Shown here: piece after piece, positions 53,916-63,003 of the stretch
Layout of the letters: every line of letters starts with the position of its first letter
Numbering within the stretch: the stretch's first letter is position 1
Source: Pseudomonadota bacterium
GTDB lineage: Bacteria; Pseudomonadota; Gammaproteobacteria; Pseudomonadales; Moraxellaceae
NCBI GenBank assembly: GCA_023393635.1
Contig: JAEWKT010000013.1
Span: 4,824 to 68,823, forward strand
DNA length: 64,000 nucleotides
Reading direction: 5' to 3'
Made by a program: the position numbers and the translations under genes
The notes under the pieces: generated by a model
Seen by the model: the letters and a program-made list of their open reading frames with translations, nothing else
What the model was told of the DNA's origin: nothing
Databases searched by the model: none

Positions 53916-55073
53916 ATGTTGACAGAACAAGAAAATCATATCATTGGTACAATTTATGATGCTGCGCTAAATAGTCAGCTTTGGCCACAGGTTCTGGAAA
54001 GTATTGTCGATTATACACAAAGCAAAACGGCTATCTTTACTGTACTCGACCAGCTTAATCCTAACTATGATTTTGTATATACGCATAATATTGCCAAAGA
54101 GAGCTTGGCGGCTTATCAGGAAGAGCAAGTTAAAGTCATTGATATGAAAATTCATACGCCACTTTGGGAAAAGGCAGGGGTAGGGGGTGTTATCAATCAA
54201 AATTGTTTGCCTTATGCCGATATGCCAGGCTCGGATGAGTATATTTTTTATAAAAAATGTTTGGAGCCTACAGGGGTTGCCTATATTACTGCGGTTTTAC
54301 TGGATGCGGGTCAGTATCGTTGGGGCGTACTTGGTTTGCATCGTTCTCCGCTGAGTCATGCGTACACGCAGCAGGAGTTGGATGTTTTACAACGTTTGGG
54401 CAAGCATTTACGTCGGGCATTGCAAATCTATCGCCAGTTGTGCGCAGTAAAACAGGAAAATCGGGAGCTTTATCAACTACTGGACTGTCTAAAAACTGGT
54501 GTCATTATTCTTAATGAAAAAGGTTGCATTCAGCATACAAATATAAAGGCAAGCCAGATCCTGGAGCGTTCTTCCTTATTGTGGCCTGATCAATATAATC
54601 GCTTAAAAACTCATTATACTGCTCAGGGAAAGCTGGAAATATTAATTCAAAGTGCCCTGTTTAAGAAAAACTTGACAAGCCAGCATGAAACAGGAGGTGT
54701 TTTGGGTTTACATGAATCCACACAAGAAAAATCACTGATGCTAACAGTAGTGCCTTTATCCGATGTAGTGTCGATTAATATGGATCAGCAGCAACAGCGC
54801 GTTGCTATTTTTTTAACTGAGTCGTCAGAAAGGCATCAGTTGGCTGAGCAATTTGTAAGAGAGCGATATGGTTTATCAAACCGTGAGCTACAGATGTGTA
54901 CATTATTTTTAAATGGATTAAATCTGGAAGACATTTCAGCGCATTGCGGCATTTCTTTACAGTCAGCGCGGACTTACTTAAAGCATATTTTTTCTAAGAC
55001 GGATTGTTCATCGCAGGTGGAGCTAATGCGACTGTTAATGAGTCTTACCATAGATTTTGAGCATATTGCCTAA
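53916..55073 (+). CDS. LuxR-type helix-turn-helix transcriptional regulator
   Basis: A 385-aa regulator. The N-terminal ~170 residues look like a GAF/PAS-type sensor (YDAALNSQLWPQVLESIVDY; GVLGLHRSPL), a middle PAS-like part has LLDCLKTGVIILNEKG, and the C-terminus is a LuxR HTH (YGLSNRELQMCTLFLNGLN through SLQSARTYLKHIFSKTDCSSQVELMRLL). No receiver-domain Asp and no autoinducer-binding signature, so it is neither a response regulator nor a classic quorum sensor. AGGG precedes the ATG. It lies 250 bp after the adhesin and faces a lipoprotein gene; targets are unknown. Confidence 0.85.
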   Translation: MLTEQENHIIGTIYDAALNSQLWPQVLESIVDYTQSKTAIFTVLDQLNPNYDFVYTHNIAKESLAAYQEEQVKVIDMKIHTPLWEKAGVGGVINQNCLPYADMPGSDEYIFYKKCLEPTGVAYITAVLLDAGQYRWGVLGLHRSPLSHAYTQQELDVLQRLGKHLRRALQIYRQLCAVKQENRELYQLLDCLKTGVIILNEKGCIQHTNIKASQILERSSLLWPDQYNRLKTHYTAQGKLEILIQSALFKKNLTSQHETGGVLGLHESTQEKSLMLTVVPLSDVVSINMDQQQQRVAIFLTESSERHQLAEQFVRERYGLSNRELQMCTLFLNGLNLEDISAHCGISLQSARTYLKHIFSKTDCSSQVELMRLLMSLTIDFEHIA

Positions 55074-55086
55074 CTTGTTAAAAAAA

Positions 55087-55121
55087 CTTTCATCCTTTCT
55101 TTTGACAAAAAAGGATGAAAG
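55087..55121. terminator. Bidirectional hairpin between the LuxR-type gene and the lipoprotein gene
   Basis: A perfect 12-bp stem CTTTCATCCTTT/AAAGGATGAAAG with an 11-nt loop, 13 nt after one stop and 13 nt before the other, with an A-run before it. Confidence 0.75.
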
Positions 55122-55134
55122 GATGTTTTACATA

Positions 55135-56361
55135 TTATTTAATACGCTGGAAAACGCCAGGTGCTTCATTTTCATATTGAAGGCTAAGCTGGTCGCCTAT
55201 AATTTTGAAGTTAAAGGTGTCCATATCTTGCCTGCCACGATCATCCGTATCAACCAAACCTGAACAACCTGTAGTGTCGTAGTAAATTTCAGAGGCTTTA
55301 AGTGTATTACTTGTCGCATTATATTTACCATATTCTAAACCACGATCAGCACAGTCATTTTTAACTGCATCATAAACGCCTGTGTATAGTAAGAAATAGC
55401 TGTTATCGCTAAAGAAACTTACGATATGGTCTGGCATTTGCCATGAACCGATGAGGCTATTATTCTGGCTTGGTACTTTAGTAAATACATGTTCAGTCAC
55501 ATCTTCATCAGGTGTGTGAAGCACTAAGGTATCCTTGGTTGTGCCATAGGAAAGAAACACGGTATTATCATCTGCCGCGTCATTAAAGCCCCAGCTATCA
55601 TTGCCATCAAACTTCACTTTAGGTCGAATTTGATAGCTGATGGGGTCAATAGTAAAGTTACCTGTCTCAATTCCAGGCTTACCATCTTCATCTTTTGGTG
55701 TGGCCTGTCCCATTATATAGTCACCTTCTGGGTTAATATAAAGCAGTATTTTTTCTTTGGCATTGCCACCTGGCATTTGCCATACGCCAGCAATATCAGC
55801 ATAAAATGTCTTTTTTAAGTTCTCTTTTGCAGTTTCAATACTGATTTGCGTGGTACCTGACGCGGTAATAACCTGTTTAACAGCTGGGTCATTGGCAAAC
55901 TGTGCAGTAGACTGGCCAAAATTGATAGCGATACTCTTTAACGCATTAATCGTTTTTTCGCCAATTTGAACTCCATCTTTTTTACTATCAGCATCTAGAG
56001 ACTGGATGAAGGCCACTAGATTTTCCTGAATTTTTCTATCCTGTGATAAATCAGCAGGGGTAATTGTGGCTTTGGCTTTAACCGTATTACCGAGTTGAAT
56101 GTTGCCCAGGCTAAAGCTAATCGTATCACCTGGCTTATAGGTAAATTCACCTTTATCATTAGTTTTATCTTCTTCACCACTACTGGTTTTGTAATGAACA
56201 CCTGCCACAATGCCACCGTTGGTTAGAGTGCCCATAGATTTGGAACCTGTTGGAGGAGTGCCTCCATTTGAGGGTGGATTGGTACTACCATTATCACTGG
56301 AGCTTCCACCGCAGGCAGTGAGTGCCCCAGCCATTGCTAGGATTAAGAGTGTCTTTTTCAT
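55135..56361 (-). CDS. Predicted lipoprotein, 408 aa, function unknown
   Basis: The N-terminus is a lipoprotein signal with lipobox LTAC (Cys17) followed by a Gly/Ser/Asn/Pro-rich linker. An N-terminal domain contains GGIVAGVHYKTSSGE and KGEFTYKPGDTISFSLGNIQLG, a pattern seen in other proteobacterial surface lipoproteins. The C-terminal half has two related units beginning AGVWQMPGG and IGSWQMPDH, each of lipocalin-like beta character. Three Cys lie in the last quarter. GAGGA precedes the ATG. No enzyme family recognised. It is convergent with the LuxR-type gene and divergent from the RND pump. Confidence 0.8.
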   Translation of the reverse strand: MKKTLLILAMAGALTACGGSSSDNGSTNPPSNGGTPPTGSKSMGTLTNGGIVAGVHYKTSSGEEDKTNDKGEFTYKPGDTISFSLGNIQLGNTVKAKATITPADLSQDRKIQENLVAFIQSLDADSKKDGVQIGEKTINALKSIAINFGQSTAQFANDPAVKQVITASGTTQISIETAKENLKKTFYADIAGVWQMPGGNAKEKILLYINPEGDYIMGQATPKDEDGKPGIETGNFTIDPISYQIRPKVKFDGNDSWGFNDAADDNTVFLSYGTTKDTLVLHTPDEDVTEHVFTKVPSQNNSLIGSWQMPDHIVSFFSDNSYFLLYTGVYDAVKNDCADRGLEYGKYNATSNTLKASEIYYDTTGCSGLVDTDDRGRQDMDTFNFKIIGDQLSLQYENEAPGVFQRIK

Positions 56362-56564
56362 GGCTATTCCTCAACTTCAATAGAAGTGGCTTTGTTTATA
56401 TAAACAATCATAAAGAAAAGAAAAATTTGCCATATCCCCATTTGGGGGTGTTAAGCGCTTTTTGTGCATAAAATGTAGAAAGCTAATTTATTCTTCATAT
56501 TGTTTCGATAAGCTAAGCCAGCAGAAAAGGCTAATGAAAACACTTAAGGAATATACCAACCGAT

Positions 56565-59500
56565 ATGGCACGCTTTTTTATTGATCGACCAATTTTTGCC
56601 TGGGTGTTAGCCATTGTTGTGATGGCGCTAGGCTTGCTAGCCATGTTTACACTACCTATCGAGTGTTATCCCGATATTGCCCCGCCTACGGTCAGCATTT
56701 CTACCAGTTATAGTGGGGCATCTGCCAAAACGGTAGAAGACAGTGTCACTCAAGTGCTAGAGCAACAAATTCGCGGCATTGATAATCTGTTGTATTTTTC
56801 ATCGACCAGTAGCGCATCGGGGCAGGTTCGTATTAGTTTGACCTTTGCTCAGGGTACGGATCCCGACACCGCCCAGGTACAGGTACAAAATAGCATTAGT
56901 AGTGCGCTCAATCGTTTACCGCAGGTGGTTCAGCAGCAGGGTGTGAGAGTGTCAAAGTCACAGGGCGATAGCCTGATGGTATTGGGGATTTATGATACCA
57001 GCGGCAAAATGAGTAACGTGGAAATTGCAGATTATTTGGTCAATCATATTGAGCCTGTGCTGAGCCGTATTAATGGGGTTGGTGATACCAACGTCTTTGG
57101 CTCGCAGTACGCCATGCGCATATGGTTAAAACCTGAGCAGCTTAATAATTATGGCTTGATGCCTTCTGACATACGGGCAGCCATAGAAGCACAAAATACG
57201 CAAGTGACCGCAGGAGAATTGGGTGCTTTGCCTGCACCTACCGACCAGTACTTAAATGTCAATGTGACGGCTTTATCTCGGCTACAAACCCCAGCAGAAT
57301 TTGAGAATATTGTGATTAAGGCGCAGACCAATGGCGCAGTGGTGCATCTAAAAGATGTAGCACGGGTAGAGCTGGGTGCAGAAAACTATCAAAGTTATAT
57401 TGGTTTAAATGGTTATCAGGCTTCTGGCATGTCTATTAACCTGGCCACTGGTGCCAATGCTTTACAAGTGGCGACAGAGATTCGTACAGCCGTGCAGCAA
57501 TTTGAGCAACAATTACCTGCGGGTTTAAAGGTTGCTTATCCGCGTGACAGTACCCCATTTGTGCAGGAATCTATTAAAGGGGTGGTTAAAACGCTGATTG
57601 AAGCCATTATTTTGGTGGTGTTGATCATGTTTTTGTTTTTGCAAAACTGGCGTGCCACGATTATTCCTGCCATTGCAGTGCCTGTGGTGTTACTGGGTAC
57701 TTTTGGCATATTGGCAGTACTGGGTTTTAGCATTAATACCCTAACCCTGTTTGCGATGGTGCTGGCCATTGGCTTGTTGGTAGATGATGCCATTGTGGTG
57801 GTGGAAAACGTTGAGCGTATTATGGCAACGCAACAGCTCAGTGCTAAGCAGGCCACAATTGAGTCGATGCAAGAAATTAGCAGTGCCTTAATTGGGATGA
57901 CACTGGTGCTATCGGCAGTATTTTTGCCTATGGCATTTTTTGGTGGTTCTATAGGGGTTATTTATCGCCAATTCTCTGTCACTATTGTGTCGGCTATGGT
58001 GTTGTCTGTGTTGGTGGCTTTAACCTTAACGCCTGCATTATGTGCAACTTTACTTAAACCGACACATCGCGTTGCGTCAAAAACTGGCTTTTTTGCCTGG
58101 TTTAACCGTAGTTTTGAGCGTGTGCAGCAACGTTATAAACACCTCGTAAATAAACTCATGAGCTGGCCAAAAGTGCTGATGGCGGGCTTTGTAATAATTT
58201 GCGCCACAGTTATTTTTGCTTATAGCCATTTAGCCACAAGCTTTTTGCCAGAAGAAGATCAGGGTTCACTCAACGTACAGTTTACCTTGCTAGAAGGCGT
58301 GCCACTCACTGAGACACAAAAAGTGGGTCAGTTAGTTTCCGAGTATTTTTTAAACCAGGAGCAGCAAAACCTAAATACGGTGATGGTCATTACTGGGCGT
58401 AATTTTTCTGGTACTGGGCAAAATGTGGGACAGGCTTTTGTATCACTGAAAAACTGGAATGAGCGTCAAGGCAAGGCTAATTCTGCTGAAGCGATTATTG
58501 AGCGTGCCAATCAGCATTTTAAAGATCTACCTGATGTACGGGTCAATGTAAACGCACCGTCGGTGGTGCGTGGGCTTGGCCAGTCCAACGGCTTTGAATT
58601 TTGGTTACAGGATTTAAATGATGCAGGACGGGATGAATTAATCGCAGCGCAAAAAAATATCATTGATACCGCCAGTAAAAACCCTAATTTTCGCAATGTG
58701 CGTTTGAGTGGTTTAGAGGATAAAACCCAGCTGCATCTGGATATTGATCAGACTAAAGCAGCGATTATGGGTTTGAAGCAAACCGATATTAACTCGACTT
58801 TGGCTGCCGCATGGGGCGGGGTGTATGTGAATGATTTTATTGATCGGGGTCGCATTAAGCGCGTCTATATGCAAGGTATTGCAGAGGCTCGTTCTAAACC
58901 TGAAGATCTGGCGCAATGGTATGTGCGTGGCAGCGATGGCAGTATGACTTCATTTGCTAGTTTTACCACGGCATCGTGGATTAAAAACCCGCAGTTATTA
59001 CAGCGTTTTAATGGTATTTCTGCCCTGCAAATTAATGGTAATACCGCACAGGGCTATAGCTCGGGCAGTGCGATGCAAGTGATGCAACATCTGGTTGATG
59101 CACAAAAAAACTTTGGTTTGTCATGGAGTGGCTTGTCCTATCAGGAGCAGGTGTCTAATCAACAGGGCATTTGGCTTTATGTGGCGTCCATTATATTTAT
59201 TTTTCTATGTTTAGCCGCCTTGTATGAAAGCTGGTCAATTCCTACCGCAGTCATGCTGGTTATTCCACTGGGCGTTTTAGGTGCGGTGCTGTTTACCAGA
59301 TTGGCAGGTTTTAGCAATGATATTTATTTTCAGGTGGCAATTTTGGCGACTATGGGTTTGTCTACCAAAAATGCAATTTTAATTGTGGAGTTTGCGGCCA
59401 ATGCACAAGCTCAGGGCAAATCAATTATTGAATCTGCGCTGGAAGGAGCTTATTTGCGCTTAAGGCCTATTTTAATGACATCGCTGGCTTTTATGGCAGG

Positions 59501-59690
59501 TGTGTTTCCGCTGGTGTTTTCAAGCGGTGCAGGCGCAGTGAGTCGGCAGGAAATTGGCGTGAGTATTTTGGGTGGCGTACTGTTTGGCACAGTGCTAGCG
59601 GTGTTATATGTTCCGCTATTTTTTGTATGGGTGAGAACATGGCTTAGTCCAAAACCAGGTCAGACTAAGCAAATTGAGTTGAAGCCATAA
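56565..59690 (+). CDS. RND-family (HAE1) multidrug efflux permease
   Basis: Inner-membrane proton/drug antiporter of 1041 aa, the family of AcrB, AdeB and AdeJ. MARFFIDRPIFAWVLAIVVM opens helix 1. The proton-relay aspartates are Asp407/Asp408 in GLLVDDAIVVVENV and the relay Lys is in GLSTKNAILIVEF. The periplasmic loops contain AFVSLKNW and the usual docking-domain text. No membrane-fusion protein or outer-membrane channel gene lies beside it, which is unusual. The closest known subfamily cannot be fixed by reading alone. Confidence 0.93.
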   Translation: MARFFIDRPIFAWVLAIVVMALGLLAMFTLPIECYPDIAPPTVSISTSYSGASAKTVEDSVTQVLEQQIRGIDNLLYFSSTSSASGQVRISLTFAQGTDPDTAQVQVQNSISSALNRLPQVVQQQGVRVSKSQGDSLMVLGIYDTSGKMSNVEIADYLVNHIEPVLSRINGVGDTNVFGSQYAMRIWLKPEQLNNYGLMPSDIRAAIEAQNTQVTAGELGALPAPTDQYLNVNVTALSRLQTPAEFENIVIKAQTNGAVVHLKDVARVELGAENYQSYIGLNGYQASGMSINLATGANALQVATEIRTAVQQFEQQLPAGLKVAYPRDSTPFVQESIKGVVKTLIEAIILVVLIMFLFLQNWRATIIPAIAVPVVLLGTFGILAVLGFSINTLTLFAMVLAIGLLVDDAIVVVENVERIMATQQLSAKQATIESMQEISSALIGMTLVLSAVFLPMAFFGGSIGVIYRQFSVTIVSAMVLSVLVALTLTPALCATLLKPTHRVASKTGFFAWFNRSFERVQQRYKHLVNKLMSWPKVLMAGFVIICATVIFAYSHLATSFLPEEDQGSLNVQFTLLEGVPLTETQKVGQLVSEYFLNQEQQNLNTVMVITGRNFSGTGQNVGQAFVSLKNWNERQGKANSAEAIIERANQHFKDLPDVRVNVNAPSVVRGLGQSNGFEFWLQDLNDAGRDELIAAQKNIIDTASKNPNFRNVRLSGLEDKTQLHLDIDQTKAAIMGLKQTDINSTLAAAWGGVYVNDFIDRGRIKRVYMQGIAEARSKPEDLAQWYVRGSDGSMTSFASFTTASWIKNPQLLQRFNGISALQINGNTAQGYSSGSAMQVMQHLVDAQKNFGLSWSGLSYQEQVSNQQGIWLYVASIIFIFLCLAALYESWSIPTAVMLVIPLGVLGAVLFTRLAGFSNDIYFQVAILATMGLSTKNAILIVEFAANAQAQGKSIIESALEGAYLRLRPILMTSLAFMAGVFPLVFSSGAGAVSRQEIGVSILGGVLFGTVLAVLYVPLFFVWVRTWLSPKPGQTKQIELKP

Positions 59691-59769
59691 TTGCTTAGCT
59701 GGTAGTAAAAGATACTAAAATTTATTATGCAGGCAGTGTGGTTGAAATAGAATTTCTGTTAAATAACAA

Positions 59770-59816
59770 AACGGCGTAAGCAAAGTGATTTATTAAATGC
59801 TTAAGCCGTTATTTTT
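59770..59816. terminator. Bidirectional terminator after the RND permease
   Basis: Arms AACGGCGTAAGCA and TGCTTAAGCCGTT pair over 13 bp with one mismatch and a 15-nt loop, followed by TTTTT. It also serves the minus-strand gene ending at 59854. Confidence 0.75.
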
Positions 59817-59853
59817 GTCGATGAGCAAACTCGCCAAACAAGTTAGTTTTGGT

Positions 59854-60165
59854 TTAACCTGCTTGATCCAGCTCACAAAACCATAGGTAATCACTAGGTT
59901 CGCTCATGCTGTGATCGTCTTGCAATGAACAATGGTTGGCTAAATGGTCTGCATCATTAAGCAGGAGTAAGTTGTCCTGAATACGTGTGCTACGTGGAAA
60001 CCAATAGAGTTGGCCGTCAGGGTTGATAGTGTTAATGGTAGGAGAATAGGGCGTTAATGCCATTTCTGAAATAGCTGGATTGTTGTCATCAAGCGTCACC
60101 ACAATCAGCTTGGCGTTTGGATCACAATCGGGATTAATATTACGAATAATTAAAGCCATAGACAT
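59854..60165 (-). CDS. Hypothetical protein, 103 aa
   Basis: Acidic soluble protein, no signal peptide or membrane helix and no recognised family. The first part (ALIIRNINPDCDPNAKLIVVTLDD) looks like a beta-hairpin start; the rest is Asp/Asn/Leu-rich with three Cys overall. Starts at ATG 60165 or 60159. It lies alone between the RND permease terminator and the GNAT-nitrilase gene. Confidence 0.6.
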   Translation of the reverse strand: MSMALIIRNINPDCDPNAKLIVVTLDDNNPAISEMALTPYSPTINTINPDGQLYWFPRSTRIQDNLLLLNDADHLANHCSLQDDHSMSEPSDYLWFCELDQAG

Positions 60166-60419
60166 GGTATTTGTCTCGAATTGCTTAATAGGTGATCATT
60201 TTATAGGAATAAGATTAAAAAATCAGCAGGATTGCGACGTAATTTGTCGCCTGATATCAATAGGTCATCGCCATAAAATAATTATAGAAATATCAAAACT
60301 TTCAAAATTTTACCTTAAACCCCTTCTTGTAAACGTATCTTGAGGTGAATGGTAAATGTCAAAAAATCACATGCTAGTATCAAAACTGTATTTTTCAATA
60401 GGAATAAAAGAGTTTAATT

Positions 60420-61943
60420 ATGGATGCAGGTCATGTTGAGGTAAGGCATTTAACACTTGAAGATATGTCAGAATTACAGTCTGCTTCAGAAAGCGTATAT
60501 CAAAATAAAGATTTAGCAACCTGGGGTGAAGAAACCACCAACACACTGCTCACAAAATTTCCTGACGGACAAATTTGCGTGTGCGTGGACGGCAAAGTAG
60601 TAGGCTGTGCTTTGTCGATGATTATTAATTATAAAAATTTTACTGATGACCATACCTATAACCAGATTGTCACTAATTTTGACTTTAGAAACCATGATCC
60701 CAAAGGTGATGTACTTTATGGCATTGAGGTATTTATTCACCCAGATTATCGTGGTTTGCGCTTAGCCCGCCGACTCTATGATGCCCGCAAAGAGTTATGC
60801 GAAAACTTAAACTTGCGCGCCATTATGGCAGGTGGTCGCATGCCCAATTTTGAGTTATATGCCGCTGACATGAGCGCAAATACTTTTATTAAAAAAGTAA
60901 AAACCAAAGAACTGTATGACCCCGTCCTGAGCTTTCAACTGGCCAATGATTTTCACGTGCGCAAGTTGATGAAAGGCTATATGCCAGGTGATACCGAATC
61001 GCATGAATATGCCACCCTGCTAGAGTGGATTAATATACACCACACGGAATCTATCAAACTGATTAATGCACCACGCGCCAATGTTCGTCTTGGATTAGTA
61101 CAATGGCAAATGCGCAGCAGCCTGAGTACCTTGGAAAAATTCTTTGATCAAATGGAATTTTTTGTAGATGCGGTTTCTGACTATAAAAGTGATTTTATTT
61201 TATTTCCAGAGCTGTTTAATGCGCCACTGATGGCTGATTTTAATCACTTGAATGTGACCCAAAGCATTCGCGAGCTGGCTAAATATAGTGATGCGATTCG
61301 TGACAAATGTATTGAGTTTGCTATTACTTATAATATCAATATTATCTCTGGAAGTATGCCTTGCATCATTGACGGCAAGTTGTATAACTCTGGATTTTTA
61401 TGCCGCAGAGATGGCTCCTGGGAGCGTTATGACAAAGTGCATCTTACCCCTGCTGAAACCCGTAACTGGGCCATGACTGGTGGCAACACAATTAAGGTAT
61501 TTGACACAGATTGTGGAAAAATTGGCATTGTGATTTGCTACGATGTGGAGTTCCCTGAATACGCGCGCTTATTGGCAGACCAAGGGATGAATATCTTGTT
61601 TGTGCCATTTTTAACCGATACGCAAAATGGTTATACGCGGGTACGCCACTGTGCCATGGCGCGTGCTATTGAAAATGAATGCTATGTGGCCATTGCTGGG
61701 GCAGTGGGTAACCTTGCCCGAGTAAACCATATGGATATTCAGTATGCGCAATCCGCAGTATTCACTCCATCAGACTTTGCTTTCCCCACCACAGGAATTA
61801 AAGCAGAGGCAACGCCAAACTCTGAAATGACCCTGATTGTGGATATCAATATTGATTCGCTTAAAGACTTACACAATTATGGCAGTGTACAAACGCTAAA
61901 AGACCGCCGTCATGATTTATACCGTTTGTCTTTGAATCAATGA
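60420..61943 (+). CDS. GNAT acetyltransferase - carbon-nitrogen hydrolase fusion
   Basis: Two-domain cytosolic protein of 507 aa. Residues ~1-200 are a GNAT domain (VEVRHLTLEDMSELQ; acetyl-CoA loop around HPDYRGLRLARRLYDARKEL). Residues ~220-505 are a nitrilase-superfamily domain with the catalytic triad Glu in FPELFNAPL, Lys in YDKVHLTPAE and Cys in IVICYDVEFPE. This fusion is known in many bacteria, but its substrate is not well defined; an amide or omega-amidase-like product-processing role is possible. The ATG has only a weak ribosome-binding site. Confidence 0.9.
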   Translation: MDAGHVEVRHLTLEDMSELQSASESVYQNKDLATWGEETTNTLLTKFPDGQICVCVDGKVVGCALSMIINYKNFTDDHTYNQIVTNFDFRNHDPKGDVLYGIEVFIHPDYRGLRLARRLYDARKELCENLNLRAIMAGGRMPNFELYAADMSANTFIKKVKTKELYDPVLSFQLANDFHVRKLMKGYMPGDTESHEYATLLEWINIHHTESIKLINAPRANVRLGLVQWQMRSSLSTLEKFFDQMEFFVDAVSDYKSDFILFPELFNAPLMADFNHLNVTQSIRELAKYSDAIRDKCIEFAITYNINIISGSMPCIIDGKLYNSGFLCRRDGSWERYDKVHLTPAETRNWAMTGGNTIKVFDTDCGKIGIVICYDVEFPEYARLLADQGMNILFVPFLTDTQNGYTRVRHCAMARAIENECYVAIAGAVGNLARVNHMDIQYAQSAVFTPSDFAFPTTGIKAEATPNSEMTLIVDINIDSLKDLHNYGSVQTLKDRRHDLYRLSLNQ

Positions 61944-62325
61944 GAATTGACGAAAAAATAAGTCAAATCAAGAAGTGAGTTTTTTCAGAAAAATGCTTCA
62001 TTAGTGTTCTTGCCTTAAATGAGGTAAAGCATGCCAATAAAAAACATTGATGAAGCGTGAGGGAAGAACAAACTTTTTATGGCAGGATGAGACGGCTATT
62101 CATGAATGGATTTAAGAATTTTAGGCATAAATTTGTGTTTTTCTGGCTTTATCCCCTATCTTTATTGGGTTAATCGTTCAGTATCACTCAATTATTTTAA
62201 ATTAAATATTTCACATGGAAAAATTAAATCATTTAAGTGTAATATTTAATGCGCTATTTATCTTATTACAAAAGAAGTATTTCTTATTATTTTCCCTAAA
62301 ACCCCTTTAGCTATTTAGGAATCTC
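61944..62325. other. Intergenic region, no gene seen
   Basis: 382 bp, strongly AT-rich near 62170-62290. Weak GCTTCAT/ATGAAGC arms lie near 61995 and 62050. No convincing promoter or small gene. Confidence 0.4.
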
Positions 62326-63003
62326 ATGACCTCTCAAAAACTCAATGCACGCCTTTTAATCACTGACTTACTTCTGGCTTCTGAAGGCAAGGCGATTTCA
62401 ATTAAGCAAATGATTTTGGCAGCCAAACTATTTGGACTGAGTGAAAATGGGATTCGGGTAGCAGTAACCCGTTTATCCAGTGAGGGAGTGATTGTTGCTA
62501 CAGAGCGGGGCGTGTATCAACTCAGTGAGCAATCGCTGGAATGGGCCAATGTAATGCTAAACCGCAGGACAGGTCTTAAGGAAACCAAAGTATGGGATCA
62601 ACAGTATCTGGCAGTATTGACGGGAACATTGGGCAGGGTGGATCGTACTGCCTTAAAGCGCAGAGAACGGGCGCTCAAGCATTACGGTTTTCGCGAATTA
62701 GAGCAGGGTGTATTTATTCGCCCTGATAATCTGGCGGCTTCTTTTGAGGACATTCTTACCCATTTAAAAACCGCTGGTTTGGAGCCAGAAGCCAAGATGT
62801 GCCTGATTAGTTGTTTTGATCAGGTTACAACAGGAATGATCATCAACTTATGGTCAACTGAAACCTTAAATAAAAATTATGAAAAGTATAGTCACATTAT
62901 CCAGCACTGGTTAAGCAGGGTGCCTGCCTTGAGGCTTGAGGATGCAGCCAGAGAATCATTATTGCTAGGACGTCAGACCATTTCTTTACTAATGAATGTG
63001 TGA
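62326..63003 (+). pseudogene. PaaX-type regulator truncated by an insertion sequence
   Basis: GntR-like winged-helix regulator of the PaaX family. The HTH domain includes LFGLSENGIRVAVTRLSSEGVI, the middle Cas2-like domain spans about WDQQYLAVLTGTLGRV to CLISCFD, and the C-terminal domain begins but stops at 225 aa; full-length PaaX proteins are about 280-316 aa. The last Val codon and the TGA stop come from the IS end that starts at 62999, so the original C-terminus is lost or displaced. AGGA precedes the ATG. No paa-type genes are visible, so its former target is unknown. Confidence 0.75.

Noticed and set aside
62090..62175. Short hydrophobic frame MNGFKNFRHKFVFFW...
   Set aside because: Only about 23-28 codons, no proper ribosome-binding site and no context; more likely chance.
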